Assembly (NCBI GenBank): GCA_000967895.1 | Contig: FO203512.1 | Coordinates: forward strand, 2,813,350-2,877,349 | DNA: 64,000 bases | Reading direction: 5' to 3' | From: Oleispira antarctica RB-8 | Lineage (GTDB): Bacteria > Pseudomonadota > Gammaproteobacteria > Pseudomonadales > Oceanobacteraceae | In this document: piece by piece, positions 46,147 to 55,397 of the stretch | Layout: each line of letters begins with the position of its first letter | Numbering within the stretch: position 1 is the first letter of the stretch | The notes under the pieces: generated by a model | Told to the model about the DNA's origin: nothing | Database searches by the model: none | Seen by the model: only the letters and a program-made list of their open reading frames with translations | Translations under genes and position numbers: made by a program

Positions 46147-47232
46147 ATGAATACGACATTCTCACGTCATAAGCGACGCTTATCCACTTTGGCACTTTCC
46201 AGTGTATTACTCTCGCTTACTCTTTCAGCCAATACCTCTGCACAAGGCCTTCCTGCTGAAGTAGTGCGTGCCACTGAGCAGAATGTCCCAACGTATATTG
46301 AAGCGGTAGGCACATTAAAGGCCAATGAATCTTTAATCTTACGCCCTGAAATCACCGGCAGAGTCCAAAAAATAACCTTCTCTGAAGGACACGAAGTTAA
46401 CAAAAACGCTACCTTGGTTCAATTTGACGCCTCTATGTACCGCGCACAAGTTAACGAAGCCAAAGCCCGCGTTAAATTAAGTGAAGCAGAATACCAACGT
46501 GTGAATAAACTGTTTAAAAATGGGGCTATCTCAGAGACTCAAAGAGATTCGGCATTGGCACAAATGCAAATCAACGAAGCGCAGCTTGAGCAATCACAAG
46601 TTAGTTTAGACAAAATGACTTTGCGTGCGCCTTTCACCGGCATTGTTGGCTTGCGTCAGTTTAGCCCAGGTGACTACATCACCGCGGGTGCCGACATGTT
46701 AGAGATAGTTGATATCGACAGCATGAAGCTCGATTTTAGAATTCCTGAAATTTATCTACCTCAAGTCGCTCAAGGGCAAACGTTAAGCATCAACTTATCA
46801 GCTTTTCCAGGTGAAGCATTTGAAGGTAAAGTAACCGCGATTAGCCCACAAATTAGTGAGCAAGGCCGCAATATATTGATACGTGCTTTATTGCCAAATA
46901 AGGATAAAAAATTACGTCCCGGTCTATTTGCTAAAGTACAACTATTAGTCAAACAGGAAAATCTCATTGTCATCCCTGAAGAAGCCATCATCCCTCAAGG
47001 TGAAGGTTTCTTAGTCTATATTTATAAAGACGATAAAGTGACGCCTATGCCGGTTCAGCTTGGACAGCGTATGCGAGGAAGTGTTGTGATCAGTGGTATC
47101 AATGTTGGCGATGTCGTGATTACGGCAGGACAATTAAAGTTACAACCTGGCTCACCTATAACGCCTATTTTTGTTGATGGCAGCGCGCCTGCCCCTGATT
47201 CAGGCAAGAAGCAGCCTGCAGGACAGGAGTAA
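46147..47232 (+). CDS. RND efflux periplasmic adaptor (membrane fusion protein)
   Basis: This 361-residue exported adaptor links the RND pump to an outer-membrane channel. A signal peptide covers about 1-32 (cleavage SAQG). It has the lipoyl half-motifs (GTLKANESLILRPEITGRVQKITFSEGHEV and LRAPFTGIVGLRQFSPGDYI), a helical hairpin (RAQVNEAKARVKLSEAEYQRVNKLFKNGAIS), and a beta-barrel with GQTLSINLSAFPGEAFEGKV. It is six bases upstream of the pump gene. No outer-membrane factor gene is present, so a TolC encoded elsewhere is probably used. Confidence 0.95.
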   Translation: MNTTFSRHKRRLSTLALSSVLLSLTLSANTSAQGLPAEVVRATEQNVPTYIEAVGTLKANESLILRPEITGRVQKITFSEGHEVNKNATLVQFDASMYRAQVNEAKARVKLSEAEYQRVNKLFKNGAISETQRDSALAQMQINEAQLEQSQVSLDKMTLRAPFTGIVGLRQFSPGDYITAGADMLEIVDIDSMKLDFRIPEIYLPQVAQGQTLSINLSAFPGEAFEGKVTAISPQISEQGRNILIRALLPNKDKKLRPGLFAKVQLLVKQENLIVIPEEAIIPQGEGFLVYIYKDDKVTPMPVQLGQRMRGSVVISGINVGDVVITAGQLKLQPGSPITPIFVDGSAPAPDSGKKQPAGQE

Positions 47233-47238
47233 TCATTA

Positions 47239-50200
47239 ATGAAAATTTCTGAATTAAGCATATCCCGTCCGGTCCTCGCGACCGTGATGAACATACTCGT
47301 AGTCCTCATCGGTATCATTGCCTACAAGGCTTTGCCGGTGCGCGAGTATCCAAACATTGATGTTCCTGTGATCACCGTTGAAACCTCTTATGCAGGCGCC
47401 AACGCCAAGATTTTGGAAAGTCAGGTTACACAAATTTTAGAAGATTCTTTATCCGGTATCGAAGGCATTGATTTTATGTCTTCTAAGAGCCGCTCTGAAA
47501 AATCTCAAATTACTCTAACCTTTAAATTGGATCGAGATCCTGATTCCGCTGCCAGTGATGTACGTGATCGTGTTGGTCGTGTTCGCGGCTTGCTACCGGA
47601 AGATATTGAAGAACCGATTGTTGCTAAAGTAGAAGCCGATGCTCAGCCTATTATCTGGTTAGCCTTCTCTTCAGATCGCCATACCCCACTGCAAGTAACT
47701 GATATTGCTGAACGCCAAGCGCGTGATCCACTGCAAACCGTACCCGGTGTTGCCAGTGTTGTGATTGTGGGTGAACGTCGTTATGCCATGCGCATTTGGT
47801 TAGATCGTACCCGTATGGCAGCTTACAACATTACCAGCCAAGGTGTTGAGTCTGCTTTACGTAGCCAAAACTTAGAAGTACCTGCCGGCCGGATTGAAAG
47901 TAGTGAACGTGAATTCACGGTATTAACTCAAACGGATCTTAATACCACGGAACAATTTGAAGACATTGTACTGCGTAACGAAAACGGTTATTTAGTGCGC
48001 TTAAAAGATGTCGCTAACGTAGAAGTTGGCCCAGAAGCCGAACGTATTATCTCGCGTTTCAGTGGTCGCAGTGCAGTGGCGCTTGGGGTTGTTAAACAAT
48101 CAACCTCCAACCCATTAGATGTGTCCAGTGGCGTAAAAACCTTATTAGTAGAAATCAATAAAAAGCTACCAGAAGGCGTTGAGGTTAAAGTGGCCTATGA
48201 CTCTTCGGTCTTTATTGATAAGTCGATTCAATCAGTGCAAACCACCATTTTTGAAGCCGTTATGCTGGTGATTCTGGTGATCTTCGTTTTCTTACGAAAT
48301 GCACGTGCCACGTTAATTCCATTACTCACCATTCCTGTTTCTTTAATCGGCGCTTTTGCCATTATGAACCTGTTTGGTTTTAGTATTAATACACTGACGC
48401 TATTAGCCTTAGTACTGGCCATCGGCTTAGTGGTTGATGATGCAATTGTGGTATTAGAAAACATCTACCGCCACATCGAAACGGGTATGGACCCAATACA
48501 AGCGTCGTTTAAAGGCATGAAAGAAATCGGCTTTGCCGTAGTCGCGATGACCGTGACCTTAGCCGCCGTATTTGCCCCTATTGCCTTCTCGGAAGGTCGA
48601 ACCGGTAAATTGATTTCAGAATTTGCACTAACCCTCGCAGGCGCCGTCATTGTATCGGGCTTTGTGGCCCTGACGTTATCGCCAATGATGGCATCACGTA
48701 TGCTAAAACATAACGAAAACCCAGGTAAGTTCTATCTATGGGGCGAAAAAGTGCTTAATGGCATGGCCGATGGTTATGAAAGAGCATTGCGCAAAGTGCT
48801 CGCCTTCCCACGCCTAATCGCCGCGGCGGGTTTAGTAACCATTGCCTTAAGCGCTTTGGTTTATATGCAGCTACCGCAAGAACTGTCACCCTCAGAAGAC
48901 CGTGGTTTTGTGATTGGTTTCGCCATTGCACCGGAAGGTTCATCAATGGAATTTGTCGATAAATACACCCGTCAGATCGAAGGTGTATTGAGTAAAGTTC
49001 CTGAATCGACCAATACTTTTTCTATTGTTGGCTTCCCTACCAGCACTAATAGTATGCAATTCCTGCAGCTAGAATCTTGGGAAAATAGAGAGCGCTCACA
49101 ACAAGAAATCGCCGCTGGCCTTATGGGCCCGATGTTCGGTGGTATTACCGGGGTAATGGCCTTCCCAATGAACCCACCTTCATTAGGACAAAGTATTGTC
49201 TCGCGTCCGGTAGAGTTTGTGGTTCAAACCACAGGGTCTTATGAAGAGTTGCAAGATTTAACGTCTCAAGTGATGATGAAAGTCTATGCGAATCCAATGT
49301 TCGCCCAACCCGATATCGACTTAAAGCTGAATAAACCAGAGCTTTCCATTAAAGTTGATCGTGAAAAAGCAGCGGCCATGGGTGTCGGTATTGAAACCAT
49401 TGGTCGTACACTTGAAACCATGATTGCCGGTCGCGAAATCACTCGTTTCAAACGTGAAGGCGAGCAATACAACGTTATTGTGCAAGTAGCTGACATTGAT
49501 CGTTCTAATCCTAGCGATTTAACCAACGTTTATGTGCGCTCGAGCGGTGGCGAAATGGTACAGCTAGCCAACCTAGTTAATGTAACAGAAAGCATTGCAC
49601 CCAAAGAGTTGAATCACTTTAACAAGCTAAAATCAGCGACGATTCAAGCGGCTCTTAACCCGGGCTTCAGCCAGCAGCAAGCAAGAGAGTTTCTTGATGC
49701 AACAGTGGCAGAATTAACGGCTGACAAAGCAGGCTTTCAAGTCGACTATGCAGGCCAATTACGTGAATTCATCAGTGCAGGCAGTAGCTTAAGTGTTGCT
49801 TTTGGTTTGGCATTGATCTTTATTTACTTGGTACTAGCAGCGCAGTTTGAAAGTTTCCGCAGCCCATTAATCATTATGTTCTCGGTACCCACTGCAATGT
49901 TAGGCGCCTTATTAGCACTTTGGATAACGGGCGGTTCCATCAACATCTACAGCCAAATTGGTTTAATCACTCTAGTCGGGTTGATTACCAAACACGGTAT
50001 CTTGATTGTTGAATTTGCCAACCAACTACAAGAATCAGGTTCGTCTAAGCTGGAAGCGGTTATTGAATCGGCTAAGCTGCGTTTGCGTCCAATTCTGATG
50101 ACGACCTCAGCCATGGTATTAGGTGCAATTCCTCTGGCCCTTGCCAGTGGTGCAGGCGCTGAGAGCCGTGAACAAATTGGTTGGACGATTGTAGGCGGTA

Positions 50201-50292
50201 TGACACTGGGAACAGCATTGACCATCATTATCGTGCCAGCCTGCTACTTACTAATTTCTGGCAAAGTGAAAGAGCTGGTTAAACCTGACTAG
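47239..50292 (+). CDS. RND efflux pump permease (HAE1-like)
   Basis: This 1017-residue inner-membrane pump has twelve helices and two large periplasmic loops in the AcrB manner. It starts MKISELSISRPVLATVMNILVVLIG. Helix 4 carries the proton-relay pair in LVLAIGLVVDDAIVVLENIYRH (Asp-Asp), and the second half has the parallel VGLITKHGILIVEFANQLQ with the conserved Lys. AGGAG upstream supports the start. It is expected to export drugs or hydrophobic molecules by proton antiport. It resembles MexK/OqxB-like pumps; the substrate range is not readable. Confidence 0.95.
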   Translation: MKISELSISRPVLATVMNILVVLIGIIAYKALPVREYPNIDVPVITVETSYAGANAKILESQVTQILEDSLSGIEGIDFMSSKSRSEKSQITLTFKLDRDPDSAASDVRDRVGRVRGLLPEDIEEPIVAKVEADAQPIIWLAFSSDRHTPLQVTDIAERQARDPLQTVPGVASVVIVGERRYAMRIWLDRTRMAAYNITSQGVESALRSQNLEVPAGRIESSEREFTVLTQTDLNTTEQFEDIVLRNENGYLVRLKDVANVEVGPEAERIISRFSGRSAVALGVVKQSTSNPLDVSSGVKTLLVEINKKLPEGVEVKVAYDSSVFIDKSIQSVQTTIFEAVMLVILVIFVFLRNARATLIPLLTIPVSLIGAFAIMNLFGFSINTLTLLALVLAIGLVVDDAIVVLENIYRHIETGMDPIQASFKGMKEIGFAVVAMTVTLAAVFAPIAFSEGRTGKLISEFALTLAGAVIVSGFVALTLSPMMASRMLKHNENPGKFYLWGEKVLNGMADGYERALRKVLAFPRLIAAAGLVTIALSALVYMQLPQELSPSEDRGFVIGFAIAPEGSSMEFVDKYTRQIEGVLSKVPESTNTFSIVGFPTSTNSMQFLQLESWENRERSQQEIAAGLMGPMFGGITGVMAFPMNPPSLGQSIVSRPVEFVVQTTGSYEELQDLTSQVMMKVYANPMFAQPDIDLKLNKPELSIKVDREKAAAMGVGIETIGRTLETMIAGREITRFKREGEQYNVIVQVADIDRSNPSDLTNVYVRSSGGEMVQLANLVNVTESIAPKELNHFNKLKSATIQAALNPGFSQQQAREFLDATVAELTADKAGFQVDYAGQLREFISAGSSLSVAFGLALIFIYLVLAAQFESFRSPLIIMFSVPTAMLGALLALWITGGSINIYSQIGLITLVGLITKHGILIVEFANQLQESGSSKLEAVIESAKLRLRPILMTTSAMVLGAIPLALASGAGAESREQIGWTIVGGMTLGTALTIIIVPACYLLISGKVKELVKPD

Positions 50293-50329
50293 CCTTAACT
50301 AACCGATAACTAAACCCTGTTAACTTAAC

Positions 50330-50374
50330 TCAATCTTAGCTAATATCCTGATCAAGTTTATTAGCTAAGATTGA
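50330..50374 (+). terminator. Perfect 16-bp hairpin after the RND permease gene
   Basis: TCAATCTTAGCTAATA pairs perfectly with its complement around a 13-base loop, 38 bases past the stop. The following T-run is weak (TCTTTAAT), so it may act as an intrinsic terminator or as a 3'-end stabiliser. Confidence 0.7.
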
Positions 50375-50498
50375 TCTTTAATATCGTTACCCACACTACC
50401 TTCATTCTTTTTATTCCCAAACCTTGCTCCCTTTATTTTTTGGTGAGCCAGTTCAATGGCAATGACCGCCAAACTCACATTTTCATTTTAACGCTTTA

Positions 50499-51359
50499 TC
50501 AAAAATCCTCGCGCACTCGTAAATAGCGAGCAAAGCGTGGCTTTCCTGTAGAAGTAAGTCCTGAATATTGGAAGGTAATTTCGCTGCCGATCGCCGGTGG
50601 ATTTTTTCGATCGTCATCGCTAAAACCCGAACCTATTTTAAAGGTCTGCTTAATAAGCTTTCCCTCGTTATCATTAAGAGAAGCTTCAACCCACACAGCC
50701 CCCATCATTCCTTCATATTTACCTTTACCGGGTTCATAACCCGTCACAATGGCCTCGCAATCAAAGCTCGGCTTTAACTTTAGCAAATCGTCGCTGCGCT
50801 TGGCCGAATAAAGTGAGCGACCGTCATGCAGCATCAAACCTTCAGCTTTATTTTTCACAAAATAATCTAACTGAGCGAGTAATGCCTCTTCACTAGCAAT
50901 ACGCCACTGCGGAATAATGACTAAGTGAGTCGGTAATAGCGTTAGAGATTGAAGTGCTAATAAACGCTGATTAAACGTGCCCGAATGGTGAGGCAAGTCA
51001 AAAACCATATAACGAACGTGACGCCACTCGTCATCAATTGGTTGCTGCTTACGAACGATGCCACTCAAGCGATCAAACTGCTCACGCGCCAACCAAAGCT
51101 CTCCATCTAAAGGAACTTCGGGGAAATCGGCAATAAACCATGCGGGCGCATGATATTCGTTGCCCTGCCTTGAGATTAACCGCTTACCATCCCAAAATGC
51201 GCGCACACCATCGTATTTTTCACTAACCCAATATGGATCGAGATCAATACCCGAACTGTTCTGCAGAACATTAGCCAACATCAAAGGTGGCTTTTCTTCC
51301 GCCATCAATTCAAACGGGGCCAACATCATAGCCACAACTAAATACAAAATTTTAAACAT
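50499..51359 (-). CDS. Periplasmic ATP-dependent DNA ligase (LigE type)
   Basis: This 286-residue minimal ATP-dependent ligase has a Sec signal peptide (cleavage after residue 20, ELMA). Motif I is EKYDGVRA with the nucleophile Lys48; motif III region VRYMVFDLPHH; motif IV EGLMLHD; motif V LLKLKPSFDCEAIV; and an OB-fold C-terminus with ITFQYSGLTSTGKPRFARYLRV. Lig E enzymes with signal peptides occur in naturally competent or biofilm-forming proteobacteria and act outside the cytoplasm on nicked DNA. An unusual point is that the cofactor ATP would have to be supplied there. Confidence 0.9.
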   Translation of the reverse strand: MFKILYLVVAMMLAPFELMAEEKPPLMLANVLQNSSGIDLDPYWVSEKYDGVRAFWDGKRLISRQGNEYHAPAWFIADFPEVPLDGELWLAREQFDRLSGIVRKQQPIDDEWRHVRYMVFDLPHHSGTFNQRLLALQSLTLLPTHLVIIPQWRIASEEALLAQLDYFVKNKAEGLMLHDGRSLYSAKRSDDLLKLKPSFDCEAIVTGYEPGKGKYEGMMGAVWVEASLNDNEGKLIKQTFKIGSGFSDDDRKNPPAIGSEITFQYSGLTSTGKPRFARYLRVREDF

Positions 51360-51404
51360 AAGACATCCTTGTCTGTAAGATACGATCTATTTTAGGTCTG
51401 TTAA

Positions 51405-52307
51405 TTAGGGATGAAAACCAAATGACAACATAACAACAGGTGCATCTGAAATATCAACTTCTTCAGTACTGCTATTATCAGCATCCAAGTTTAGTTTTCT
51501 CGCAAAGCTCTGACCTAACTCAAACGCAGCCCAAAGTTTTGGTTTAAATTGATAACGGATTCCTGTGGCAGCAACCCAGCTAGAGTACGAAATATTCAAG
51601 CGCTCATCTTCTTCAGATTGATAACGCCAATTGCCTCCCACTGGAGCAATAGAGGCATACACAGACCAATCACTTTGCCAGCGATACTCAGCTTTGGTTA
51701 TAGGAAAACCAACATCAAATTGAATATTATCAGCAACTTTATATTGGTACGATATTAAAGGAATCGGTTTATATTCACCAAACAAGCGTGTAAAACCGAC
51801 TCCCATTGTCCATGTACTCACCTCTGTTGACTGATATCGCCACATCGCCAGCCCCAACAACGAAAAAGCATCCTCATCAATTGCATCTAAATCCGAATGT
51901 AAGCTCGGAGTGAATTGAATAATGCGAGTCCACTGATCATCACTTGGAGTAACCACCATTAACGTGCTTTTGAGGGTATAAACTTCTTGATTGTCTGCAT
52001 CAACATCGTCAAAACGAAAGGCTGTCTTCTCAATAGATAAAGAAGGAATAAAAAAACTTTTACCAAAATCAAACTTACCCAAAGGCAGCTTCACCAGCGT
52101 ACTGTCCATCGCAAACTTCGCGCTCGTCTTCTCTATCGAAGAAAAATCATAAGATCGATGTTTGATGCCCATCGCCATATCTTTGGGAACTGTTAGCTTT
52201 TTTTCAGGCTTAGAGACTTCAGCACCAGAGCTCTCAATACCAGACTTCTCAATACCAGAGCTTTCTGCGCTAACCCAATGAGAAAAAATCAACAAAGTAA
52301 TACTCAA
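51405..52307 (-). CDS. DUF6268-like outer-membrane beta-barrel protein (start uncertain)
   Basis: This protein has a beta-barrel pattern of alternating aromatic and polar strands (STLMVVTPSDDQWTRIIQFTPSLHSDL, IPLISYQYKVADNIQFDVGF, WSVYASIAPVGGNWRYQ) and ends MLSFGFHP, with a terminal aromatic near the C-terminus. The longest frame from a standard start codon begins at TTG 52307, but this leaves a signal peptide of only 14 residues with no basic end. Extending in frame to ATT at 52331 (or 52328) adds IINIYRSA, making a complete signal peptide ending WVSA, with AAAGGG five bases upstream. The extension from 52331 is likely the real gene. Near the N-terminus there is a small SGIEKSGIESSGAE repeat. 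Confidence 0.72.
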   Translation of the reverse strand: MSITLLIFSHWVSAESSGIEKSGIESSGAEVSKPEKKLTVPKDMAMGIKHRSYDFSSIEKTSAKFAMDSTLVKLPLGKFDFGKSFFIPSLSIEKTAFRFDDVDADNQEVYTLKSTLMVVTPSDDQWTRIIQFTPSLHSDLDAIDEDAFSLLGLAMWRYQSTEVSTWTMGVGFTRLFGEYKPIPLISYQYKVADNIQFDVGFPITKAEYRWQSDWSVYASIAPVGGNWRYQSEEDERLNISYSSWVAATGIRYQFKPKLWAAFELGQSFARKLNLDADNSSTEEVDISDAPVVMLSFGFHP

Positions 52308-52378
52308 GGCACTTCGATAGATATTAATAATAGAAACCCTTTCTAAATTAAATGCCTAAAAGTACCGGCATAAAATGC

Positions 52379-52416
52379 AAAAACCGCTATTCATTTTCAT
52401 GAATAACGGTTTTTTA
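52379..52416 (-). terminator. Terminator of the hom-thrC unit
   Basis: A long hairpin AAAACCG..ATTCAT / ATGAAT..CGGTTTT with a 4-base loop (one mismatch) has A/T runs on both sides. It lies 30 bases past the thrC stop. Confidence 0.8.
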
Positions 52417-52445
52417 TTACTTCAAATACTGAGTATTATAAAGCA

Positions 52446-53849
52446 CTATCCAAACGTTTTATCGGCAATAAACTTATGAATCTCAGCTAGATCCGCAGGC
52501 AATACATCCATACGCTCTTCACGTTCCATCAAGTCCGTTAAATGATGAGGCAGCTTCGGCATATCAAAACCTGCACGTAAAACCGCTTCTTCAAACTTAA
52601 CCGGATGCGCCGTACCCAAAGTAATCATAGGAATTTTATTATTACGACGTACTTCACGAGCGGCTTTAACACCAATCGCAGTATGAGGGTCTAACAAATA
52701 CCCCGTCTCTTCGAATACGTCTTGCATGATTTTAATCGTTGCATCTTCGTCGACTGCGTAGCTATCGAACAACTCACGGGCTTTCGCTAGCTTCTCTTCG
52801 TCTAACTCAACCACATCGGTCTTAGCATTCATACGACCCATTAGCTCAGACAAGGCTGCGCCATCACGATCGTACAAATCAAACAATAAACGTTCAAAAT
52901 TTGAAGATACCGCGATGTCCATAGACGGCGTAATTGTATGCATTAACGGATGAACTTCGTACTTGTTCTTGCTCATCAAACGGTGTAATACATCGTTCTT
53001 GTTGGTTGCAATAATCAATTGTTCAATCGGCAAGCCCATCTTCTTCGCCATGTAACCGGCGAAAATATCACCAAAGTTACCGGTAGGAACTGAGTAAGCC
53101 ATTGGACGAACAGGACCACCTAAGTTCAAAGCAGAATAGAAGTAATAAACAATCTGCGACATGATACGTGCCCAGTTGATACTGTTTACCGCTACTAATT
53201 TGCGCTCACCTTTAAGGAAAGACTGATCGCCAAAGCTGGCTTTAACCATGTCTTGCGCTTCATCGAAATTACCTTCGATGGCAATATTATAAATATTATC
53301 GCCAGTCACTGTCGTCATCTGACGACGCTGAACTTCAGAGACTTTACCGTGTGGGTGCAAAATGAAGATATCAACGTTTTTACACGCTTTAGTCCCTTCA
53401 ATCGCTGCTGAACCGGTATCACCAGAGGTCGCGCCCATGATCACAACTTTTTCATGACGACGTTCTAAAACGTAATCCAAAAGGCGACCTAGAGTTTGCA
53501 AAGCAAAATCTTTAAACGCCAGAGTTGGTCCGTGGAACAACTCTAAAACATATTCGTTATGATCAAGCTGTTGCAATGGGGCAACCGCTTTATGAGCAAA
53601 ACCACCATAAACTTCAGACAAAATCTTTGCCAACGCATCGGAATCAACACAGCCTTCAACAAAAGGATAGATAACCTTATGCGCTAACTCAGCATAAGGA
53701 AGATCACGCCAAGACTCGATTTCTTCTTTACTAAACGTCGGTACTTCTTTTGGAACGTACAGACCACCGTCAACCGCAAGACCGGTTAATAATACTTCTT
53801 CAAAAGTTAACTCAGGGGCTTCGCCGCGAGTTGAAATATATTTCATCAT
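52446..53849 (-). CDS. thrC: Threonine synthase ThrC
   Basis: ThrC is a PLP enzyme converting phosphohomoserine to threonine. The 467 residues begin MKYISTRG in the usual way (ATG at 53849 or 53846). The PLP lysine is Lys113 in LAFKDFALQ; GATSGDTGSAAIEG is the phosphate-binding loop; and VPTGNFGDIFAGYMAKKMGLP is a further landmark. It follows hom by 51 bases, the conserved Pseudomonas hom-thrC order, and shares the terminator at 52379. Confidence 0.97.
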   Translation of the reverse strand: MMKYISTRGEAPELTFEEVLLTGLAVDGGLYVPKEVPTFSKEEIESWRDLPYAELAHKVIYPFVEGCVDSDALAKILSEVYGGFAHKAVAPLQQLDHNEYVLELFHGPTLAFKDFALQTLGRLLDYVLERRHEKVVIMGATSGDTGSAAIEGTKACKNVDIFILHPHGKVSEVQRRQMTTVTGDNIYNIAIEGNFDEAQDMVKASFGDQSFLKGERKLVAVNSINWARIMSQIVYYFYSALNLGGPVRPMAYSVPTGNFGDIFAGYMAKKMGLPIEQLIIATNKNDVLHRLMSKNKYEVHPLMHTITPSMDIAVSSNFERLLFDLYDRDGAALSELMGRMNAKTDVVELDEEKLAKARELFDSYAVDEDATIKIMQDVFEETGYLLDPHTAIGVKAAREVRRNNKIPMITLGTAHPVKFEEAVLRAGFDMPKLPHHLTDLMEREERMDVLPADLAEIHKFIADKTFG

Positions 53850-53900
53850 AATTTAAAAACTCTTCTCTAATCTTTTAAACCAATCTTTTAAACAAATTTT

Positions 53901-55199
53901 TTAAACCAGGTACTCAACACGGATGCGGGTAACATCGCCTTGGGTTCCTTCCAATGCCTGAATTGCAGAAATGGCATCGTTCATGATTTTTTCTTGGATG
54001 ATGTGAGTCAACAAGATCACCTGCACAATCTCTTCACCTTCGGCTTGTTCTTTTTGGATCAGCGCTTCAATATTAATGCCACGCTCACTCAAAATAGTCG
54101 CAATATTCGCTAATACACCGGTTTTATCCAACGCAGGAATACGCAAATAATACGCAGTCTCAATGTCTTCTATCGGCAGAACTTTAGTATCATCAACTTG
54201 CTTATAGCCCAAGTGATGAACACGGCTTGACGCAGGAGCATCAATCAAACGTGCCAAATCAATAATATCAGCAACCACTGCAGAAGCTGTTGGACCTGCA
54301 CCCGCACCTGGGCCAGAAAATAAAGTATCGCCAACCGCATCGCCGTTAACCATAATCGCGTTTAATACGCCATCGATCTTGGCAATAGAGCGCTTCTCAG
54401 GAATCAAGGTTGGGTGTACGCGTAAATCAATACCACGGGCAGTGCGACTGCTCACACCTAAGTGCTTAATGCGGTAGCCAAGCTCTTCGGCATACTGAAC
54501 ATCTTCTGGGGTAATACCGCCAATGCCTTCACAGAAGCAATTTTCAAACTGCAGCGGAATACCATAAGCAATCGAAGACAAAATAGTCAGCTTATGCGCA
54601 GCGTCAATGCCTTCAACATCAAACGTTGGATCAGCTTCGGCATAACCCAGCTCTTGAGCTTCTTTCAATACATCAGCGAAATCACGACCTTTATCGCGCA
54701 TTTCCGTCAGAATGAAATTGCCAGTACCATTAATGATACCCGCCAACCAATTGATCTTATTACCCGCTAAACCTTCACGTAACGCTTTAACGATAGGAAT
54801 ACCACCGGCAATACCGGCTTCATACATAACCGAAACGCCTTTCGCTTCCGCCGCGGCAAAAATCTCAGTACCGTGCTCAGCGATTAACGCTTTATTGGCA
54901 GTCACAACGTGCTTGCCGTTTTCAATCGCCAGCAATACCAGTTTTTTAGCAACGTCATAGCCGCCAATCAACTCAACCACGATGTCAATTTCTGGATTGG
55001 TGGCGACGTCAAAGATATCTCGAGTAACATCGGTATTAGATGTATCGGCAGCTGGGTTATCACGACGAGAACCCACCTGCTGAATAATAATTTCACGACC
55101 TGCACGGCGAGTAATCTCTTGCGCATTTCCGGTAAGCACATTAAAAGTGCCACTACCTACTGTACCTAATCCACAGATTCCTACTTTTACCGCTTTCAA
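53901..55199 (-). CDS. hom: Homoserine dehydrogenase
   Basis: This is the monofunctional NAD(P)-dependent enzyme that makes homoserine for threonine and methionine, 432 residues. The Rossmann motif is GLGTVG at 10-15; catalytic-domain landmarks are AGIAGGIPIVKALREGLAGNKINWLAGIINGTGNFILTEM and YAEADPTFDVEGIDAAHK; a C-terminal ACT domain (about 350-432) senses threonine. It starts with TTG at 55199, with GGAG eight bases upstream. The aspartokinase gene is not fused, unlike in E. coli ThrA. Confidence 0.97.
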   Translation of the reverse strand: MKAVKVGICGLGTVGSGTFNVLTGNAQEITRRAGREIIIQQVGSRRDNPAADTSNTDVTRDIFDVATNPEIDIVVELIGGYDVAKKLVLLAIENGKHVVTANKALIAEHGTEIFAAAEAKGVSVMYEAGIAGGIPIVKALREGLAGNKINWLAGIINGTGNFILTEMRDKGRDFADVLKEAQELGYAEADPTFDVEGIDAAHKLTILSSIAYGIPLQFENCFCEGIGGITPEDVQYAEELGYRIKHLGVSSRTARGIDLRVHPTLIPEKRSIAKIDGVLNAIMVNGDAVGDTLFSGPGAGAGPTASAVVADIIDLARLIDAPASSRVHHLGYKQVDDTKVLPIEDIETAYYLRIPALDKTGVLANIATILSERGINIEALIQKEQAEGEEIVQVILLTHIIQEKIMNDAISAIQALEGTQGDVTRIRVEYLV

Positions 55200-55246
55200 G
55201 GTCGACTCTCCAACATAAGCTTACAGATAGTTCAAAATTGCCCGAT

Positions 55247-55274
55247 ATTCTACACGAGAACAATACTAATGTAA
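55247..55274 (-). promoter_or_regulatory. Candidate sigma-70 promoter for hom-thrC
   Basis: TTACAT, a 16-base spacer and TAGAAT lie on the minus strand, with the -10 about 48 bases upstream of the TTG start. I see no threonine-rich leader peptide. Confidence 0.45.
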
Positions 55275-55397
55275 GTTCAAACACCATAAAGCGCGGCGAA
55301 ATAAGCGCTTAAATATCAGAGATAACAAGGGATGCGAGACAGCTAAGAATTAATTTGCTAGCTTTAGTCTCATAAACAGACAAAGTAAGGAAAAAAG

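Noticed and set aside
50380-50498. Short open frame on the minus strand upstream of the ligase stop (about 40 codons)
   Set aside because: Chance length in this base composition, no supported start, and no recognisable motif.
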